Source: Aquaspirillum sp. LM1 | GTDB taxonomy: Bacteria > Pseudomonadota > Gammaproteobacteria > Burkholderiales > Aquaspirillaceae | Length of the DNA stretch: 64,000 nucleotides | Direction: 5' to 3' | NCBI RefSeq assembly: GCF_002002905.1 | Contig: NZ_CP019509.1 | Span: 3,696,001 to 3,760,000, forward strand | Shown: positions 53,182-61,992 of the stretch, piece by piece | Numbering within the stretch: the stretch's first letter is position 1 | Layout of the letters: each line of letters begins with the position of its first letter | Made by a program: the position numbers and the translations under genes | The notes under the pieces: model-generated | What the model was told of the DNA's origin: nothing | Seen by the model: the letters and a program-made list of their open reading frames with translations, nothing else | The model's database searches: none

Positions 53182-54579
53182 ATGACACTTTGCTGGACAG
53201 CATTGCAGCGCGAACAGCCGCTGGTGGAACAGATCGTTGACCAGCTGCGCGCCGGCATTGACCAGCGCCAGCTGCGCCCCGGCAGCCGGGTGCCGTCAAT
53301 CCGCCAGCTGGCCATGCAATTGCACGTCAGCCCATCCACCGTGGTGGAAGCCTACGACCGACTAGCGGCGCTGGGGGTGTTGCACGCCCGGCGCGGGGCC
53401 GGGTTTTTTGTCCAGGAGCGCCGTGGCCGACCGGTGCGCGAGCGCGGGCCAAAAGTGACGGAACTGGCGGTGGATGCGCACTGGCTGTCGCGCAATGTGT
53501 ATGAAACCGACGCCCACGCCCTGCAGGCCGGTTGCGGCTGGTTTCCGCCGGCGTGGTTTGACCGCGACAGCCGCCAGCGCGCGCTCAAGCAAGCTGCCCG
53601 TTACGACAGCGCGCTGGCCGAGTATGGCCACCCGCAGGGCTACGCGCCGCTGCGCCGCTATCTGGAAGACTGGCTGGGCGAGGCCGGCATTGCCACCCAG
53701 GCCGAACATATCCTGCTCACCCAGGGGGCCAGCCAGGCGCTGGATCTGGTGGCCTGCTGCGTGGCACGCCCCGGCGACGTGGTGCTGGTGGACGATCCTG
53801 GCTACTGTAATTTGCTGTCCTGCCTGACTCTGCGCGGCTTTACCGTGGTGGGCGTGCCGTGGACGCCGCACGGGCCAGACACCACCGCGCTGGAACACCT
53901 GCTGCAAACCCATCAGCCCAAGGCATTTTTCACCAACCCCTGGCTGCAAAACCCCACCGGTGCCAGCTACAGCCCGGCCACCGCCTACCGGGTGCTGCAA
54001 CTGGCCGAGCAATACGGCTGTTATGTGGTGGAAGACAATGTCTCGGCTGAGCTGCTGGCCACGCGCACGCAAACCCTGGCGGCGATGGAAGGGCTGCACC
54101 GGGTGATTTACATCGGCAGCTTCTCGAAAACCCTGTCGCCCGGCCTGCGTGTGGGCTTTGTCACCGCCGCGCCCGCGCTGATTGACGCGCTGACCCACGC
54201 CAAGATGATTGCCGGGCTCACCTCGTCCACCCTGGCCGAACGCCTGGCGCTGGCCATGCTGACCGATGGCCGCTACCGCAAGAATCTGGAGCGGCTGAAA
54301 GCCCGGCTGGCCAGCGCCCAGGACGCCAGCCACGCCATGTTCACCACGCTGGGCTGGCAGTTGTTCACCACCCCGGCGGGCGGCCTGTTTGTCTGGGCCA
54401 GCCCCGGCCACGCCGGCCCCGACCCGTTGCGTCTGGCCGAATCGGCGCGCAGCCACGCCATCCTGCTGGCACCAGGCTGCCTGTTTCGTCCGAACCAGAC
54501 GGCTACGCCGTGGCTGCGCTTCAATGTGGCGTTCAGCCACGGCAACGATTTGCTGCAGTTTTTGCGCGGGGCAAAATAA
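53182..54579 (+). CDS. MocR/PdxR-family PLP-dependent transcriptional regulator
   Basis: A 465-residue two-domain regulator. N-terminal GntR-type winged helix (DQLRAGIDQRQLRPGSRVPS, LHVSPSTVVEAYDRLAALGV), then an aminotransferase fold I domain with PLP lysine in YIGSFSKTLSPGLRVGF. ATG 53182 is preferred since 53167 lies inside the operator. Probably controls the divergent beta-alanine aminotransferase. Effector would be an amino acid forming an aldimine with PLP. Confidence 0.92.
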   Translation: MTLCWTALQREQPLVEQIVDQLRAGIDQRQLRPGSRVPSIRQLAMQLHVSPSTVVEAYDRLAALGVLHARRGAGFFVQERRGRPVRERGPKVTELAVDAHWLSRNVYETDAHALQAGCGWFPPAWFDRDSRQRALKQAARYDSALAEYGHPQGYAPLRRYLEDWLGEAGIATQAEHILLTQGASQALDLVACCVARPGDVVLVDDPGYCNLLSCLTLRGFTVVGVPWTPHGPDTTALEHLLQTHQPKAFFTNPWLQNPTGASYSPATAYRVLQLAEQYGCYVVEDNVSAELLATRTQTLAAMEGLHRVIYIGSFSKTLSPGLRVGFVTAAPALIDALTHAKMIAGLTSSTLAERLALAMLTDGRYRKNLERLKARLASAQDASHAMFTTLGWQLFTTPAGGLFVWASPGHAGPDPLRLAESARSHAILLAPGCLFRPNQTATPWLRFNVAFSHGNDLLQFLRGAK

Positions 54580-54771
54580 GCCAGCCTCGCCTTGTCCTCT
54601 TGCCTGACGCGTTTCCGACATCTCTTCTCTGTGGTCCTGATGCGGCATTCTTCTCCGTCTTGTCAGGCGATTCCTACGGTGGATTTACCCATGCGAAGCT
54701 TCGTTTCTCTCCAAGAAACCCTTGTTCTATCAGGGATAAATTCATCAGCCCAGCGATGCTCTATGTTAAAA

Positions 54772-54798
54772 TAAAGTGAATTATTATTTTGCCCAATC
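54772..54798 (+). promoter_or_regulatory. possible sigma-28-type promoter for the CZB chemoreceptor
   Basis: TAAAGTGA (54772-54779), 11-nt spacer, then GCCCAATC (54791-54798), compared with TAAAGTTT-N11-GCCGATAA. The -35 fits well, the -10 only partly. It lies 69 bp before the start of the chemoreceptor gene. The remaining bases 54580-54771 show no other feature. Confidence 0.35.
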
Positions 54799-54866
54799 GG
54801 CAGGCTGCCGAATTTATCAGACTGGTCAGGGTCGGCAGATGGCCAAACAGACCAGCGGAGTGGATC

Positions 54867-56000
54867 ATGTTTGGACGTAAAAAAGTGGCCGACCTGCAAA
54901 GTCGTCTGGCCATACTGGAAGAAGAGCGCCGGGTGCTGCAGCGCGAGCTGCACGACGCCCAGACCGCCTTGAGCGGCAGTCAGCAGCAGTATCAGGGGCT
55001 GTATGGCGAGGTGGAACAAAACCGGATATTGCGCAACCCGTTTGCCGAATTCTGCCAGAGCATTGTCGATATCCGTGCCTCGTTTTCCACCCTGGCCGAG
55101 CGGATGGACAGCTGCTTTGTCACCGCCGCCGATGCCGCCACCACGCTGCACGGCACCCGCAGCATGGTCAATGTGCTGACCGACAGCTTTACCCATATTG
55201 CCGCCACCCAGCAGGAAACCCGCCAGCACATGGACACGCTGGACAGCAAGACCGGCGAAATCCGCCAGTTTGTCCAGCTGATCAAGGAAGTGGCCGACCA
55301 GACCAATCTGCTGGCGCTGAATGCCGCGATTGAAGCCGCCCGCGCCGGCGAATCAGGCCGGGGGTTTGCCGTGGTGGCCGACGAAGTGCGCAAGCTGGCC
55401 GAACGCACCGCCGCCGCCACCCGCGAAATCGACACCCTGGTGGAAGTCATCGCCCAGGCATCCGGTGCCACCAAGCAGCAGGTGCACGAAGCCAGCGAAC
55501 AAATCCTGCACTATCGCGAAATCGGCGGGCGCACCACGGCCAGCATTCACCGGCTGGTGGACGATACCCACGACATGGCGCAAACCATTGCCTATGGGGC
55601 CAATGTCAGCTTCATGGAAGTGGTCAAGCTCGACCATATCGTTTTCAAGCTGGAAATCTACAAGGCAGTGATGGGCTATCACAGCCTGAACCCGGACGCG
55701 ATTGCCTCGCACCAGACCTGTCGGCTGGGCAAATGGTACTACCAGGGGCGCGGTCAGCAGGAATGTGGCGACCTGCCGGCATTTCGCCAGCTGGAAACAC
55801 CACACCAGCAGGTGCACGACTACGCCCGCCACGCGCTGGTGGCGCTGGAAATCGGTGACCGCAAGGAAGCCGAGCAGTCGCTGCTGCGCATGGAGCGCGC
55901 CTCTGCCCAGGTGATGACGCTGCTGACCGAGATGGAAAGCATTCCCTGTGCGTATACGCTGGAAGGCACGGTGGACAAACGGGAAAAAGTGGCGGCCTGA
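54867..56000 (+). CDS. soluble methyl-accepting chemotaxis protein with CZB zinc-binding domain
   Basis: A 377-residue cytosolic chemoreceptor without transmembrane helices. N-terminal coiled coil ([20 protein letters not shown]), a short signalling domain with tip [20 protein letters not shown], then a C-terminal CZB domain: [33 protein letters not shown], and [14 protein letters not shown] (zinc ligands His and Cys). CZB receptors sense zinc or, through the cysteine, hypochlorous acid and related oxidants. ATG 54867 (MFGRKK) has GGAG upstream. Confidence 0.93.
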   Translation: MFGRKKVADLQSRLAILEEERRVLQRELHDAQTALSGSQQQYQGLYGEVEQNRILRNPFAEFCQSIVDIRASFSTLAERMDSCFVTAADAATTLHGTRSMVNVLTDSFTHIAATQQETRQHMDTLDSKTGEIRQFVQLIKEVADQTNLLALNAAIEAARAGESGRGFAVVADEVRKLAERTAAATREIDTLVEVIAQASGATKQQVHEASEQILHYREIGGRTTASIHRLVDDTHDMAQTIAYGANVSFMEVVKLDHIVFKLEIYKAVMGYHSLNPDAIASHQTCRLGKWYYQGRGQQECGDLPAFRQLETPHQQVHDYARHALVALEIGDRKEAEQSLLRMERASAQVMTLLTEMESIPCAYTLEGTVDKREKVAA

Positions 56001-56053
56001 CCCGCTGAGGCAGCTTGACAGCGCCCCACCCGCCGGGTGAAGATAAGCCCACT

Positions 56054-56137
56054 ATGGCACAGCACATTTTGAACGCACATTCGTATTATTGGTGGCGCAC
56101 CGACTCCGGGCGTCACCTGTTTGCGTTTTTCTGCTGA
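56054..56137 (+). CDS. 27-aa leader peptide with Tyr-Tyr-Trp-Trp
   Basis: ATG 56054 to TGA 56135-56137 encodes a 27-residue peptide containing NAHSYYWWRTDSGRH. Adjacent Tyr and Trp codons followed at once by a strong terminator are the hallmark of aromatic amino acid attenuators. The codons TGG TGG begin a 7-bp hairpin (GGTGGCG with CGTCACC, 56091-56117), as in 1:2 pairing of trp leaders. The ribosome site is weak. TTGACA at 56015-56020 may be a -35. The gene downstream is not a Trp or Tyr biosynthetic gene. Confidence 0.55.
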   Translation: MAQHILNAHSYYWWRTDSGRHLFAFFC

Positions 56138-56156
56138 AAGCCAGCGCCGAATCCCG

Positions 56157-56193
56157 CACACATGCCGCCCCGGTTGGGCGGCGTGTGTGTTTT
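56157..56193 (+). terminator. attenuator-type terminator
   Basis: CACACATGCCGCCC (56157-56170), loop CGGTT, GGGCGGCGTGTGTG (56176-56189), then TTTT: 14 bp with one G-U pair. It lies 19 bp after the leader peptide stop and 86 bp before the next gene. Confidence 0.85.
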
Positions 56194-56278
56194 AGGGGTT
56201 GGTTTTTTCACGCCAGACTTCCTGCACCCAGGCTCCTGACCGCGAACCCGCGAAAGTTATTCAATCCAGGAGCCCACC

Positions 56279-56827
56279 ATGTCCGACCTGAGCCTGCAAC
56301 ACCATCTGAGCCATTCCCAGCAACTGGCCGACACCCTGCACCATTTGCTGCATCAGCATCCCGACCACACCCTGCCGCTGGTGGTGGTGCTGGCCGACCG
56401 CGACTTTATCGACGCCACCCCTGGCCGCAACCAGGCCTGCCGCCAGCGTGCGCTGCATCTGGCGGCGCAATGCCAGACGGCAGGCGATGCAGTGCAGTGC
56501 GTACTGGAAAGCTTGCTGCCGCCGCAGCGCGGGCTGGCGCACCAGTTGCAGGCCCGCCACGCCGGCTGCGCCAGCCACGCCAGCCCAGCGGCCCAGCTGG
56601 CCGCACTGCAACTGGCGCTGGGCGCACGCCACTGCCATGCGCCGGATGAGCTGGCCGAACATGTTGACCAACTCCTGGCCGGCCAGGAGTTGCCCAGCCA
56701 GCCGCTGCGAGTGCTGCGCCTGAGCCTGGAAGGCGTGAACGCCGAACCCATCGCCGATGAAGCCGCCACCCTGGGCCGTCTGCTGGCCGACAGCCAGGCG
56801 CTGGCGGCACAGATGCGCGGGCGCTGA
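56279..56827 (+). CDS. hypothetical protein, His-rich, without Trp or Tyr
   Basis: A 182-residue protein starting MSDLSLQHHLSHSQQLADTL with AGGAG upstream. I recognise no family. It is rich in His, Leu, Gln and Ala, predicted largely helical and soluble, with LPLVVVLADRDFIDATPGRN as one likely strand-turn segment and five cysteines in the middle. It contains no tryptophan and no tyrosine. It is monocistronic, lying between an attenuator-like leader and a terminator, which suggests expression tied to aromatic amino acid supply (inference). Confidence 0.7.
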   Translation: MSDLSLQHHLSHSQQLADTLHHLLHQHPDHTLPLVVVLADRDFIDATPGRNQACRQRALHLAAQCQTAGDAVQCVLESLLPPQRGLAHQLQARHAGCASHASPAAQLAALQLALGARHCHAPDELAEHVDQLLAGQELPSQPLRVLRLSLEGVNAEPIADEAATLGRLLADSQALAAQMRGR

Positions 56828-56828
56828 A

Positions 56829-56871
56829 AAACTGGCATTCCCGGCAGGCCGGAATTCAGCCAGTGGTTTTT
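56829..56871 (+). terminator. terminator after the hypothetical gene
   Basis: ACTGGC (56831-56836) pairs with GCCAGT (56859-56864), with an inner ATTCCCGGC/CCGGAAT stem, followed by GGTTTTT. It begins directly after the stop codon. Confidence 0.75.
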
Positions 56872-56988
56872 GCTGACGGGGCGTGTCGCCAACACAATGT
56901 ATCTGAATTCATCCGTATGTCTCCCGGCTTGCCCTGAATGAGGTGCCAATGGCAGGATTGCCATTTTCCGCGCAAATATGGACAAGCC

Positions 56989-57993
56989 ATGAAGGCCATC
57001 GCCCTGCTGTTGCCCGAACAGTTTTTTGCCAGCGGTGTGGCCGGGTTGATTGACGCCTTTGCCATCGCCAATTTTCAGGCGGCGGCCAGCGGGTCGGCGG
57101 TATTGCGCTGGCGGTTGCTCAGCGTGGATGGCTTGCCGGTGCGCGCCTCATCCGGACTGGAGTTTGCCGCCGATGGACGCTATGACCAGGTGCAGCCGGG
57201 CGAACTGCTGATTGTGCCCGGTCTGATCTACCGCACCATCCCCAGCCTTGAACACACCCTGCAGCAGCAAGCCGGATTGATTGCCCAACTGCGTCAGTGG
57301 CACGCTGCCGGGCATGTGCTGGCCGGGTGTTGCACCGGCGTGGCATTGCTGGCAGAAAGCGGTGTGCTCGACCACCAGCCGGCTACCATCAGTTGGTGGC
57401 TGGCCGGCTGGTTCAAACGCCGCTACCCGGCAGTGCGGCTAAGCCCGCACGCGCTGCTGACCGACAGCCCGCAACTGCTGTGCAGCGGGGCCACCACCGC
57501 CTACCTAGACCTGGCGCTGCGCCTGATCGAACGACTGGTCGGCCCCGATATCGCCCAGGCTTGCGCCCGCGTGCTGTTGCTCGACCCACACCGGGCGTCG
57601 CAAGCGCCTTACACCAGCCTGCCCAGCTACAGCGGCCACAACGACCCGATGGTGAGCGATTGCCAGCGCTGGCTGCACGCCCATCTGGAACAACCATTCC
57701 GCCTGGCCGCCTTGGCCAGCGCGGTGAATTGCAGCGAACGCACGCTGATGCGACGCTTTCGTCTGGCGCTGGACGATACGCCGCTGCATTATCTGCAAAA
57801 ACTACGCCTGTTTGCCGCCCGCCGGCTGCTGGAAACCACCGCACTGGGCCTGGGCGAGATTGCCCAGCGAGTGGGCTACAGCGATGTCAGCGCCTTTCGC
57901 CGGCTGTTCATCCGCGAGGTGGAATGTACCCCGGCAGACTATCGGCGGCGATTTGGCGGGCAGGCAGGGGGGCGGGATCATGCAGGGTGCTGA
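56989..57993 (+). CDS. GlxA-type AraC-family regulator with DJ-1/PfpI domain
   Basis: A 334-residue regulator. Residues 1 to about 190 form a class I glutamine amidotransferase-like (DJ-1/PfpI) domain: MKAIALLLPEQFFASGVAGL, LLIVPGLIYR and the nucleophile-elbow region VLAGCCTGVALLAESGVLD. The C-terminal part carries two AraC HTHs (AALASAVNCSERTLMRRFRL; GEIAQRVGYSDVSAFRRLF). ATG 56989 is chosen from the family start; 56938 is an upstream alternative. Members often control amine or amino acid catabolism. Confidence 0.9.
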   Translation: MKAIALLLPEQFFASGVAGLIDAFAIANFQAAASGSAVLRWRLLSVDGLPVRASSGLEFAADGRYDQVQPGELLIVPGLIYRTIPSLEHTLQQQAGLIAQLRQWHAAGHVLAGCCTGVALLAESGVLDHQPATISWWLAGWFKRRYPAVRLSPHALLTDSPQLLCSGATTAYLDLALRLIERLVGPDIAQACARVLLLDPHRASQAPYTSLPSYSGHNDPMVSDCQRWLHAHLEQPFRLAALASAVNCSERTLMRRFRLALDDTPLHYLQKLRLFAARRLLETTALGLGEIAQRVGYSDVSAFRRLFIREVECTPADYRRRFGGQAGGRDHAGC

Positions 57994-58139
57994 AATAATC
58001 GGCAAGATGGGCAATCTGTGGTCGAGATGACTATCTGCTTCATCCCGAGTGATCATATCCCCATTCGTGGCAGGCCACTCTTCTTGGCAAGAGACGTGAT
58101 GCGTGGTCTGATTGAAACCTTGAAAGCGGAGCAATCGAC

Positions 58140-58523
58140 ATGAGCGAAGTCCACGCCCAGGCCCGAGTCACCCCTCGTGCGCGAGCTGAGATCAAGAACT
58201 CAGCAGCCTCATTGCTTGAGTTGGCCGAACGCGACACCATCAGTGTGGCAACCGCGCGTAAGTGGAAACAGCGCGACAGCGATGTCCGCTGTGCGGCGCT
58301 GAACATCAAGCACCGCCTGTGCCCGCCACGCCACTCACAGACAAACGGCATGGTGGAGCGCTTCAATGGCCACCGAATCAGTCAGGTGGTAAGCCAGACC
58401 CGATTTGCTTCAGCGGCTGAGTTGGCAACGACGCTTGAGCGCTATGTGAACACTTACCATCAGCAGATTCCGCCACGCGCACTCAACCCTCTTTCGCCCG
58501 TTCAATGGAGGATGTTTGAATGA
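58140..58523 (+). pseudogene. internally deleted IS481 transposase leaving a 127-aa HTH protein
   Basis: Compared with the 327-residue transposase at 29188-30171, residues 1-47 are kept (helix-turn-helix through KWKQRDS), residues 48-228 are missing in frame, and the sequence resumes at DVRC and runs to LSPVQ, then ends in WRMFE. Two of three catalytic acids (Asp145, Asp206) are gone, so it cannot transpose. About 100 bp of upstream IS sequence is also kept. The frame is still open for 127 codons, and its stop overlaps the start of the ATPase gene (ATGA, 58520-58523). It could be translated as a small DNA-binding protein. Confidence 0.85.
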
Positions 58524-59707
58524 CAGCCCCAAGGCTATCGAATAAAACCGACCGGATTTGTTCGGTCACCATCGAAGGTTTTCGCAGTCTGAAAAATATT
58601 CAGAACCTGGTGCTGCCGCCGTTGACGGTGCTGATCGGGGCCAATGGCGCAGGCAAATCCACCTTGATTCGCTTTTTCGAGATGCTGAGCTGGATGCTCA
58701 GGACGAAGAGCTTGCAAGAGTTTGTGCTGCGCCATGGTGGCGGTGATGACCAGTTTTTTATGGGCGCGCGCGTCACCCCAATCATTCGGGCAGAAGTCTG
58801 CACCGAACTGGATGACATGGGCTTCAAGTATGGATTTGAGCTGGATTATCTCCCTGCCAAGGATTCCGTGTTGATTCGGGGTGAGCATTGGCATCGTGAG
58901 CAGAATGCATTTCCGGTGAGTGCGGTGACATCTCACTTCGGCGGTGCATCTCTGGAATCCCTGTTGCCGGAGGTTGACGATTCAGGCGCGCAGGCCCTCT
59001 GTCGTTTTTTCAGCCGGTGTGTCACTTACCAGTTTCATGATACTTCCCCTCTTGCGAACATCCATAAGCGCTGGGATGTCACCGAGTCGTTCCGCCTGCG
59101 CTCGGATGGCGGCAATCTGGCGGCGGTGTTGCTGGATTTGCGCAATACGGATGGCAAACGCTATGAACTGATCGTCAAGCAGGTTAGCCGTGTCTTGCCG
59201 GCGTTCAAGGATTTTGTCTTGGAAGAAGAGGCTGGCAAGGTGCTGTTGCGCTGGGAGGGTAGGCAAAGCGACAAGGTGTTTGGCTCGCATCTCACGTCAG
59301 ATGGATCGCTGCGCCTGTTCTGCCTGTTGACCTTGCTGAACCTGCCGCCCGAGCGGCTGCCGAATGTGATGTTCTTCGACGAGCCCGAGCTGGGCCTGCA
59401 TCCGCATGCCATGACTTTGGTGGCGGAGATGTTCAAGCGTTTGTCGAAAAAACGGCAAATCTTTATCGCCACGCAATCGCCTTATTTGGTGGATTGCTTC
59501 GAGCTGGAAAACATCATCGTAGCCAGCGCCAATCATGGGGAGACAGTGCTGCGCAACCTGCCGCGCAAGCACTATCAGCGCTGGCTGGATGAGGAATACC
59601 AGCTTTCTGACATCTGGTTGCAGCAGGCCACAGGCGGCGTGGCTTGGTTGGGGGACACTCTGCCTGTCCAGCGGGAAGATGCCGCAGAGGCAGGGAGGGG
59701 CGCATGA
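58520..59707 (+). CDS. AAA/ABC-type ATPase (AAA_21, OLD/RloA-like)
   Basis: A 395-residue ATPase. Walker A GANGAGKST (40-48), signature-like LTSDGSLRLF (258-267), Walker B NVMFFDEPELGLHPH with Asp287-Glu288, and a switch region ATQSPYLVD (about 317-325). This is the SMC/Rad50-like AAA_21 arrangement of OLD, PARIS AriA and RloA proteins, but without a fused nuclease domain. GGAG precedes ATG 58520. The stop overlaps the DUF4276 gene (ATGA, 59704-59707), so the two are a translationally coupled pair. Defence against phage is inferred from the pairing. Confidence 0.9.
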   Translation: MTAPRLSNKTDRICSVTIEGFRSLKNIQNLVLPPLTVLIGANGAGKSTLIRFFEMLSWMLRTKSLQEFVLRHGGGDDQFFMGARVTPIIRAEVCTELDDMGFKYGFELDYLPAKDSVLIRGEHWHREQNAFPVSAVTSHFGGASLESLLPEVDDSGAQALCRFFSRCVTYQFHDTSPLANIHKRWDVTESFRLRSDGGNLAAVLLDLRNTDGKRYELIVKQVSRVLPAFKDFVLEEEAGKVLLRWEGRQSDKVFGSHLTSDGSLRLFCLLTLLNLPPERLPNVMFFDEPELGLHPHAMTLVAEMFKRLSKKRQIFIATQSPYLVDCFELENIIVASANHGETVLRNLPRKHYQRWLDEEYQLSDIWLQQATGGVAWLGDTLPVQREDAAEAGRGA

Positions 59708-60363
59708 TCCGGGTGTGCATTATCTGCGAAGGTGCTACCGAGGCGGAGTTCGTCAATCGCTGCCTGGAGCCCTACCTGCGGCCCAGCGGCGTCAGCGCCT
59801 ATGGCACGGTGTTGAGCGCCAGGTCGGGGCGCCATCGTGGCGGACGCGTCACCGTGGATCGGCTGGCCAACAAAATCTCTTTGCATTATAGCGAGGCTGA
59901 CCGCGTTTCCACACTGGTGGATTTTTACGGTTTTCAAGACCGTGCAAGCCGCACCCGCGCCCAGCTCGAAGCTGACATCGGGGCAGCCGCCCAGGCCATG
60001 ACTACGGGCTATAACCCACGCTATGTGCTGCCCTATGTGCAAATGCATGAGTTCGAGGGTTTATTATTCACCAACCCCATCGACTTTGAGTGGGTAGAAG
60101 ACGGCTGGAGCGAAGAGGTAAAAGCTGCGCTGATGGCGGTGGCGCAGGCATTCCCAAGCCCGGAAGACATCAACGACAGCCCTGAGACGGCACCGTCCAA
60201 GCGGATTTTGAACATCTTTCCCGATGGTAGCTACTCAAAGCCCGAGCACGGCCCATTGATTGCTGAAGCTACCGGCATGGATGCGATTCGAGCCAAATGC
60301 CCGGCCTTCAACGAGTGGGTGGGAAAACTGCAAGCGTGGGGAGGCGGCCAAACATGGCGCTAA
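59704..60363 (+). CDS. DUF4276 protein (TOPRIM-like)
   Basis: A 219-residue protein from ATG 59704. It begins MIRVCIICEGATEAEFVNRC; Glu9 in CEGATE and Asp73 in TLVDFYGFQDR sit where TOPRIM nucleases have their acidic metal ligands. QMHEFEGLLFTNPIDFEW and PSKRILNIFPDGSYSKPEHG are the DUF4276 core. It follows the ATPase by ATGA overlap. Split ATPase plus TOPRIM pairs resemble OLD-type (GajA) and PARIS modules; nuclease or RNase activity here is a hypothesis. Confidence 0.88.
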   Translation: MIRVCIICEGATEAEFVNRCLEPYLRPSGVSAYGTVLSARSGRHRGGRVTVDRLANKISLHYSEADRVSTLVDFYGFQDRASRTRAQLEADIGAAAQAMTTGYNPRYVLPYVQMHEFEGLLFTNPIDFEWVEDGWSEEVKAALMAVAQAFPSPEDINDSPETAPSKRILNIFPDGSYSKPEHGPLIAEATGMDAIRAKCPAFNEWVGKLQAWGGGQTWR

Positions 60364-60606
60364 AAAAACAGGCAGGCTTGGAAAGCCGCCATGTGCTGTT
60401 TATGGGGGACGGTAGTCGTGTGTATTTGCAAAAGCTGTTTGCTGCGCTGACCTGAGTGGGGCGGGCTCACCGGCGTGCACAGCTTCACCAGAAAGCCATT
60501 GAGGTTGCTGACATAGACGATGGCCTGCCCCCATGGCTTCTCTCGGTGGGCACGTGCACCCACTGCGCGCCGACGGCCCGCGCGTCGCACGCACGGGGGA
60601 TTTTGC
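60364..60606. other. spacer downstream of the ATPase/DUF4276 pair
   Basis: 243 bp without a recognisable gene. Short frames exist on both strands (for example minus strand GQAIVYVSNLNGFLVKLCTP), but no family could be assigned. It may be degraded mobile-element DNA. No terminator was evident. Confidence 0.4.
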
Positions 60607-61950
60607 TTACTTTTTCTGTGGCTTTTGCTGGCTGGCCAGCACCGGAGTCGTCCGCGCTTGCAGCAGTTGGTTCACCCCGGCCAGCACCTCCTGATTGAGC
60701 TGGCCGACGGCGGCGGCCAGTTGCAGGCGGGCCATCAGGTACTGGTAGCGCGCCTGGGCCAGGTCGCGGCGGGATTCATACACCTTGCGTTCGGCGTTGA
60801 GCAGGTCCACGCTGGTGCGCACCCCCACTTCGCGGCCCAGTCGGGTGGCGTCCAGCTGGCTTTTGCTGGAGGCCAGTACCTGTTCACGCGCGGTGACTTG
60901 CGCGGCACCGCTGGTCACCCCCAGATAGGCGGTACGGGTGGCTTGCTCGACCTGGCGACGGGTGTCTTCCAGATCCTGACGCGCCTGTTCTTCCAGCGCC
61001 TTGGCTTCGCGCACTTTCGACTGGGTCAGTCCGCCGGAAAAAATCGGCAGGGTGATCTGCACACCGATTGAACTGCCCCGGGTATCCACACTGGCCAGCT
61101 GGCTGGTGGTGCGGTCGTTGTAGCCGGCCACCAGGCTGACGCTGGGCAGATGGCCGCTCAGGCTGGTGTCCACGTCCTTTTGCGCCACAATCAGCTGTTT
61201 ACGCCGAATCGCCAGCGGATAGCTGCCATCTTCGGACTGGCGCACCCAGCTGGGAATATCCGCCGGGCTGGGCAAGTCCAGCGCCACCTTGGCCTTCAGC
61301 GGGTCAAGCCGCGAGGTGTCCACGCCGGCCTGGAGGGCAAGCTTGTGGCGCTTGACTTCCAGGTCATTGATGGCCGCCAGTTCGCTGGCCACGGCGGAGT
61401 CGTAGCTGGCCTGGGCTTCGTAGGTGTCGGTGATGGTGGCGCTGCCTACTTCAAACGACTTTTTTGCCTGTTCCAGCTGTTTGGCGTAGGCATCCTTGGC
61501 CGCACGGGTGAATTCCAGCGTGTCTTCGGCCAGCAGCACGTCAAAATACGCCTGCGCGGTGCGCAGGATCAGCTCCTGTTCGGCATGTTTCAGCTGGTCA
61601 TCGGCAATCAGTGTGGCTTGCCGGCCTTTTTCCAGCCCGGCAAAGCGGCCCCAGTCAAACAGGGTTTGCGTCAATTGCACGCCGGCGCTGGCGCTGCGGT
61701 AGCGGCCAACCGCTGCCGGGCGTTCGGCCTTGTTGCGGGTGTAGTCGCCGCTGGCGTTCAGTTGCGGCAGCAGCGGCGCACGGCCCTGCACGGCTTTTTC
61801 CTGGCCAGCTTCCCAGCTGGCGCGGGCCGAGGCGTAGGCGGCGTCGTGCTGGCGGGCGGCCTGCCACACGTCGATCAGATCCAGCGCCAGCAGCGGGGCG
61901 GACAGGCTGGCCAGGGTGGTGGCCAGCAGGGTCTGTTTCCATGTCCACAT
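60607..61950 (-). CDS. TolC-family outer-membrane channel protein
   Basis: A 447-residue TolC-type protein. Signal peptide (TLLATTLASLSAPLLA) then LDLIDVWQAARQHDAAYASA; two OEP repeats with VQLTQTLFDWGRFAGLEKGR and LPIFSGGLTQSKVREAKALE. It is not a lipoprotein, unlike the channel at 7099. It follows the RND gene by 42 bp on the same strand and so is the channel of the second efflux system; TolC proteins can also serve type I secretion such as RTX export. Confidence 0.93.
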   Translation of the reverse strand: MWTWKQTLLATTLASLSAPLLALDLIDVWQAARQHDAAYASARASWEAGQEKAVQGRAPLLPQLNASGDYTRNKAERPAAVGRYRSASAGVQLTQTLFDWGRFAGLEKGRQATLIADDQLKHAEQELILRTAQAYFDVLLAEDTLEFTRAAKDAYAKQLEQAKKSFEVGSATITDTYEAQASYDSAVASELAAINDLEVKRHKLALQAGVDTSRLDPLKAKVALDLPSPADIPSWVRQSEDGSYPLAIRRKQLIVAQKDVDTSLSGHLPSVSLVAGYNDRTTSQLASVDTRGSSIGVQITLPIFSGGLTQSKVREAKALEEQARQDLEDTRRQVEQATRTAYLGVTSGAAQVTAREQVLASSKSQLDATRLGREVGVRTSVDLLNAERKVYESRRDLAQARYQYLMARLQLAAAVGQLNQEVLAGVNQLLQARTTPVLASQQKPQKK

Positions 61951-61992
61951 GAGAATGTCTTTCTCCGGAGTGTGTCCGTCAGGCCCGGCGAC

